NCBI RefSeq assembly: GCF_017833525.1
Contig: NZ_JAFICD010000010.1
Span: forward strand, 124,001-188,000
Length of the DNA stretch: 64,000 nt
From: Duganella sp. 1411
GTDB taxonomy: Bacteria; Pseudomonadota; Gammaproteobacteria; Burkholderiales; Burkholderiaceae_D
Reading direction: 5' to 3'
The notes under the pieces were generated by a model, which made no database searches, was not told the origin of the DNA, and worked only from the letters and a program-made list of their open reading frames with translations. Numbering within the stretch: position 1 is the stretch's first letter; every line of letters starts with the position of its first letter. The translations under genes and the position numbers were made by a program. Positions 61,720-64,000 of the stretch are shown piece by piece.

Positions 61720-62541
61720 TCAAAAAGGTCCGGTGGAGCGGAAGGTGGCGAAGCGCGTATCGCCATTCAAGAACTGGCTGTAGCGCGTGTCGCCGTCAAG
61801 GAAGCGCTTCATCCACGCCACCTGCGTGTAGCTTGCCGGTTGGCTGGCCGTCCCCGGGAAGTAATGGTCGGCGCCCTGTATCACGCCGATCAATTTCTTC
61901 GTTGTCGCCGGCGTGGCGTTGTAGAACACGCTCGAATGCACCGATGCCGGCGCGACCGTGTCGGCAGTGCCGGCCAGATACGCCATCGGCACCGCCGAGC
62001 TACCCACGTTGTTGGTCAGCGACCATGGCGCGAAGGCCACGCCAGCCTTCAGTCCCGGGGTCATGCCAGCTGCCAGCATCGCGCCGCCGCCGCCCATCGA
62101 CCATCCGGACACCGCTTGCCGGCTGGTGTCCATCTTGCCCGCCACCGGTCCCGTCGTCAGGGCCGTGACCGTGCGCAGCGCGGCCAGCAATTGGTTGGCG
62201 CGGCTGGCCGGATAATCGTACACGGTGTTGGTGTTAATCGTCACCACCACGAAGCCGTGGGTTGCCAGCCGCCGGCTGATCAACGCGATCGAAGTCTGCG
62301 TGGCGGTGAACCCGGGGCAGACCGCGACGACCGCATACTTCCCGGCCGTGTTCGGGGAGTACACGGTGCCGCCACCGAAACCACTGCCGCGCACCGTCTG
62401 GGTGGACACCGCGAACGGCCCGTCGGCCTGGACGCTGCTGAAGGTCGGCGCGGGACCGTTTTCGATGGCGAAAGCGTGGCTCGATGCGCACGCCAGCAGC
62501 AAGGCGGCAACGCCGGATCGCGTCATATTAAATCGTTGCAT
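61720..62541 (-). CDS. Secreted PETase/cutinase-like polyester hydrolase
   Basis: 273-residue alpha/beta hydrolase. Signal peptide 1-25 (cleavage after AFA). Catalytic triad: Ser148 in GWSMGGGG, Asp194 in GTADTVAP, His226 in GADHYFPG. The block GPFAVSTQTV, ATHGFVVVTINTNT and VAWMKRFLDGDTRYSQF is strikingly close to the Ideonella PETase pattern. Trp147 before the serine and Trp173 (APWS) match PETase Trp159 and Trp185; the oxyanion Tyr is Phe78. The mature part has only one Cys, so neither PETase disulfide can form. The C-terminus repeats (DGDTRYSQFLNGDTRFATF). ATG 62541 has AGGAG upstream. Confidence 0.85.
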   Translation of the reverse strand: MQRFNMTRSGVAALLLACASSHAFAIENGPAPTFSSVQADGPFAVSTQTVRGSGFGGGTVYSPNTAGKYAVVAVCPGFTATQTSIALISRRLATHGFVVVTINTNTVYDYPASRANQLLAALRTVTALTTGPVAGKMDTSRQAVSGWSMGGGGAMLAAGMTPGLKAGVAFAPWSLTNNVGSSAVPMAYLAGTADTVAPASVHSSVFYNATPATTKKLIGVIQGADHYFPGTASQPASYTQVAWMKRFLDGDTRYSQFLNGDTRFATFRSTGPF

Positions 62542-62725
62542 TGAATGCTCCTGATAGATGATTGAATGGCTGTCTCTTTACTACCCATTTGTTTTTTTTG
62601 GCAAAGACGGGTCGTTCAGACCGATGTCTTTACGTAGTGAATTGTCAACGATCGCCGCGAACGGCCACTGGCGCACCGGGACAAACTAGTGGCTTTGGAC
62701 GGCCAATCGCGGCCTTTTCGCGGCG

Positions 62726-63982
62726 CTATCGGCCCGGCGCCTTGCCGGGATGACGGGCCCGGAAATCGGCGACCAACGCGGCGGCGGCATCGAACATCGC
62801 CGCTTCGGCGGCCAGGCAAGCGCGGCGTTCGCGCGCGATGCGGTCGCGGTTGTCGTTCCAGTTGGCTGCGTTCAGCCGGAAGCCGAATTCACCGGTCCCG
62901 GACGCGGCGCCCGCCGCGCCGAATACCCTCGCCAATATCCGCTCGCCGAGCGCGGCCTTGAAGTGTCCCGACTCCCAGTACCAGCGCGTGGCGCGGACGA
63001 CATCGCCCCTGGCCGGTATCGGCTCGCATTGCGGCGCGCCGTAGCCGCTGAAGTCCCACAAAACGATGCGCGCCCCGGGATGCGCCGCGTTGACGGTGGC
63101 GATCTCGCGCAGCAGCCGCAGCTTCCACTGCTCGAACACGGGCCACAATCCGGTCTGCTCCATCATCGCCATCAACTGCGCGTGGTAGGGATAGATGATC
63201 AGATGGATGTCGGTCTTCCCGCGCGCGGCGGCGTCCAGCAATCCGCCCAGGTCGCGCCATTCGGAGGAACTGTCGCCGCGCGTGCGCGCGATGCCATGCG
63301 GCGCCAGCGAAAAGTTCCTGGCGTTTTCCAGCGCGCGCTGCTGAAACAGCGAGTGGTAGCCGTCCTCGCGCGCGAAGCGCAGATAGTCGTGCAACGGGTT
63401 GAAGCCGTGCGCGGTCATGGTGCCGGCGTCCGGATCGCGCTGTATCCTCAGCGTCGTCACGGCGTCGAGCAAGGCGTTCAGCGAGAACAGGGTTTCGACC
63501 TTCCAGCGCTGGCCGGCCAGGCCGCCGGGCGGCGCCTTCGCCGGGACCTCCGCGCTGTCCGGATCAAGTAGGAAATCGAAGAAGTCCACCCCCAGCAGCA
63601 AGGTCGACGGCGCCGCGCCGGCCGCCCGCAAATGCTCGAACTGCTCGCGCGAGGTGCCCACGCCGGTCCCCGGTATCGCCAGGTTGTAGGCCGGGCGCCG
63701 GGCAGCGCCCAGTTGTTCGCTGTCGGGATCGATACCGACGTCGACGCGCGAATTACCCATCAACACTGTGGCCGGGCGCAGCGCCTTCGCGCCGGCGAGC
63801 TTGATCTCCGATTGAAAATGTTCGGGGCGCGGCTTGACGGCGTTGAAGCCGGCGATGTCGACCAGCCGGAACAGCCGATACGGATCGACCACCACCACGA
63901 ACAGGACGACCAGCAGCACGCCGGCCAGCAGCGTGGCGGCCATCCATGTGATAAATCCGGCGTAGCTGCGGTCCCCGGCCAT
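62726..63982 (-). CDS. Membrane-anchored SGNH-like hydrolase (AlgX/AlgJ/DltD-like)
   Basis: 418 residues. One N-terminal membrane helix (11-32), then an extracytoplasmic domain with MGNSRVDVG (candidate nucleophile Ser78), YNLAIPGTGVGTSREQF, LGVDFFDFL, HLIIYPYHAQLM, IVLWDFSGYG and SGHFKAALGERIL (candidate His340). This matches the block order of acyl/acetyltransfer SGNH proteins that partner with MBOAT transferases in polysaccharide acetylation. The catalytic assignment is inferred. Start at 63982; upstream sequence is cut by the window end, so its operon partner is not visible. Confidence 0.65.
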   Translation of the reverse strand: MAGDRSYAGFITWMAATLLAGVLLVVLFVVVVDPYRLFRLVDIAGFNAVKPRPEHFQSEIKLAGAKALRPATVLMGNSRVDVGIDPDSEQLGAARRPAYNLAIPGTGVGTSREQFEHLRAAGAAPSTLLLGVDFFDFLLDPDSAEVPAKAPPGGLAGQRWKVETLFSLNALLDAVTTLRIQRDPDAGTMTAHGFNPLHDYLRFAREDGYHSLFQQRALENARNFSLAPHGIARTRGDSSSEWRDLGGLLDAAARGKTDIHLIIYPYHAQLMAMMEQTGLWPVFEQWKLRLLREIATVNAAHPGARIVLWDFSGYGAPQCEPIPARGDVVRATRWYWESGHFKAALGERILARVFGAAGAASGTGEFGFRLNAANWNDNRDRIARERRACLAAEAAMFDAAAALVADFRARHPGKAPGR

Positions 63983-64000
63983 GCGCGCTTCCTAAAATTG

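Overview
The window looks like chromosomal DNA of a high-GC betaproteobacterium, most likely an Oxalobacteraceae-type Burkholderiales (Massilia/Duganella/Janthinobacterium-like). Reasons: GC-rich third codon positions throughout, a phasin gene, the gene orders ribF-ileS-lspA-coaBC-dut and ispH-fkpB-radC-rpmB-rpmG, a complete sulfate-uptake/CysB cluster and a livHMGF cluster. The genus is inference; no rRNA gene is present.

Layout. 0-3.8 kb: TonB energy-transduction locus (tonB, exbB, two exbD, a TPR protein). 4-11.8 kb: housekeeping cluster ribF-ileS-lspA-coaBC-dut, then a lipoprotein with a decayed M48 site and an Adhesin_E-like secreted protein. 12-17 kb: xdhC-family gene, EamA transporter overlapping alkA, a stand-alone accD and a MerR-TipAS regulator. 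17-19.2 kb: two DUF29 genes, then a ~1 kb insert holding only a RelE/HTH toxin-antitoxin pair, bounded by 46-bp direct repeats that overlap the 3' end of tRNA-fMet. 19.4-28 kb: NUDIX, aat, bpt, pyrD, an aldo-keto reductase, a TonB-dependent receptor and a chemotaxis receptor. 28-34.7 kb: sulfate assimilation (sbp, peroxiredoxin, TauE/SafE, cysT, cysW, cysA, cysB). 34.7-39.8 kb: dgkA, iclR, pbpG, nitroreductase, EamA, phasin. 40-43.6 kb: livHMGF without livK. 43.9-48.3 kb: ispH, fkpB, a Phd/RelE module, radC, an unknown secreted protein, rpmB-rpmG. 48.5-57.7 kb: desaturase, MscS channel, RNA methyltransferase, purN, barstar-like protein, glycine-zipper protein, spermidine-synthase-like protein, an orphan GspE/PilB ATPase and tRNA-Lys. 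57.7-59.7 kb: a second small insert, bounded by copies of the tRNA-Lys 3' end and carrying one beta-propeller gene. 59.9-64 kb: AraC regulator, a PETase/cutinase-like polyester hydrolase followed by a short lipase-foldase-like protein, and a membrane-anchored SGNH-like protein.

Most genes belong to short operons. The strongest candidates for something new are (1) the PETase-like hydrolase paired with its own Lif-like foldase, (2) the two integrase-less tRNA-end-bounded mini-islands, and (3) three families of dispersed palindromic intergenic repeats, one copy of which supplies the last four codons and the stop of accD. All calls come from reading sequence and translations; no database search was run.
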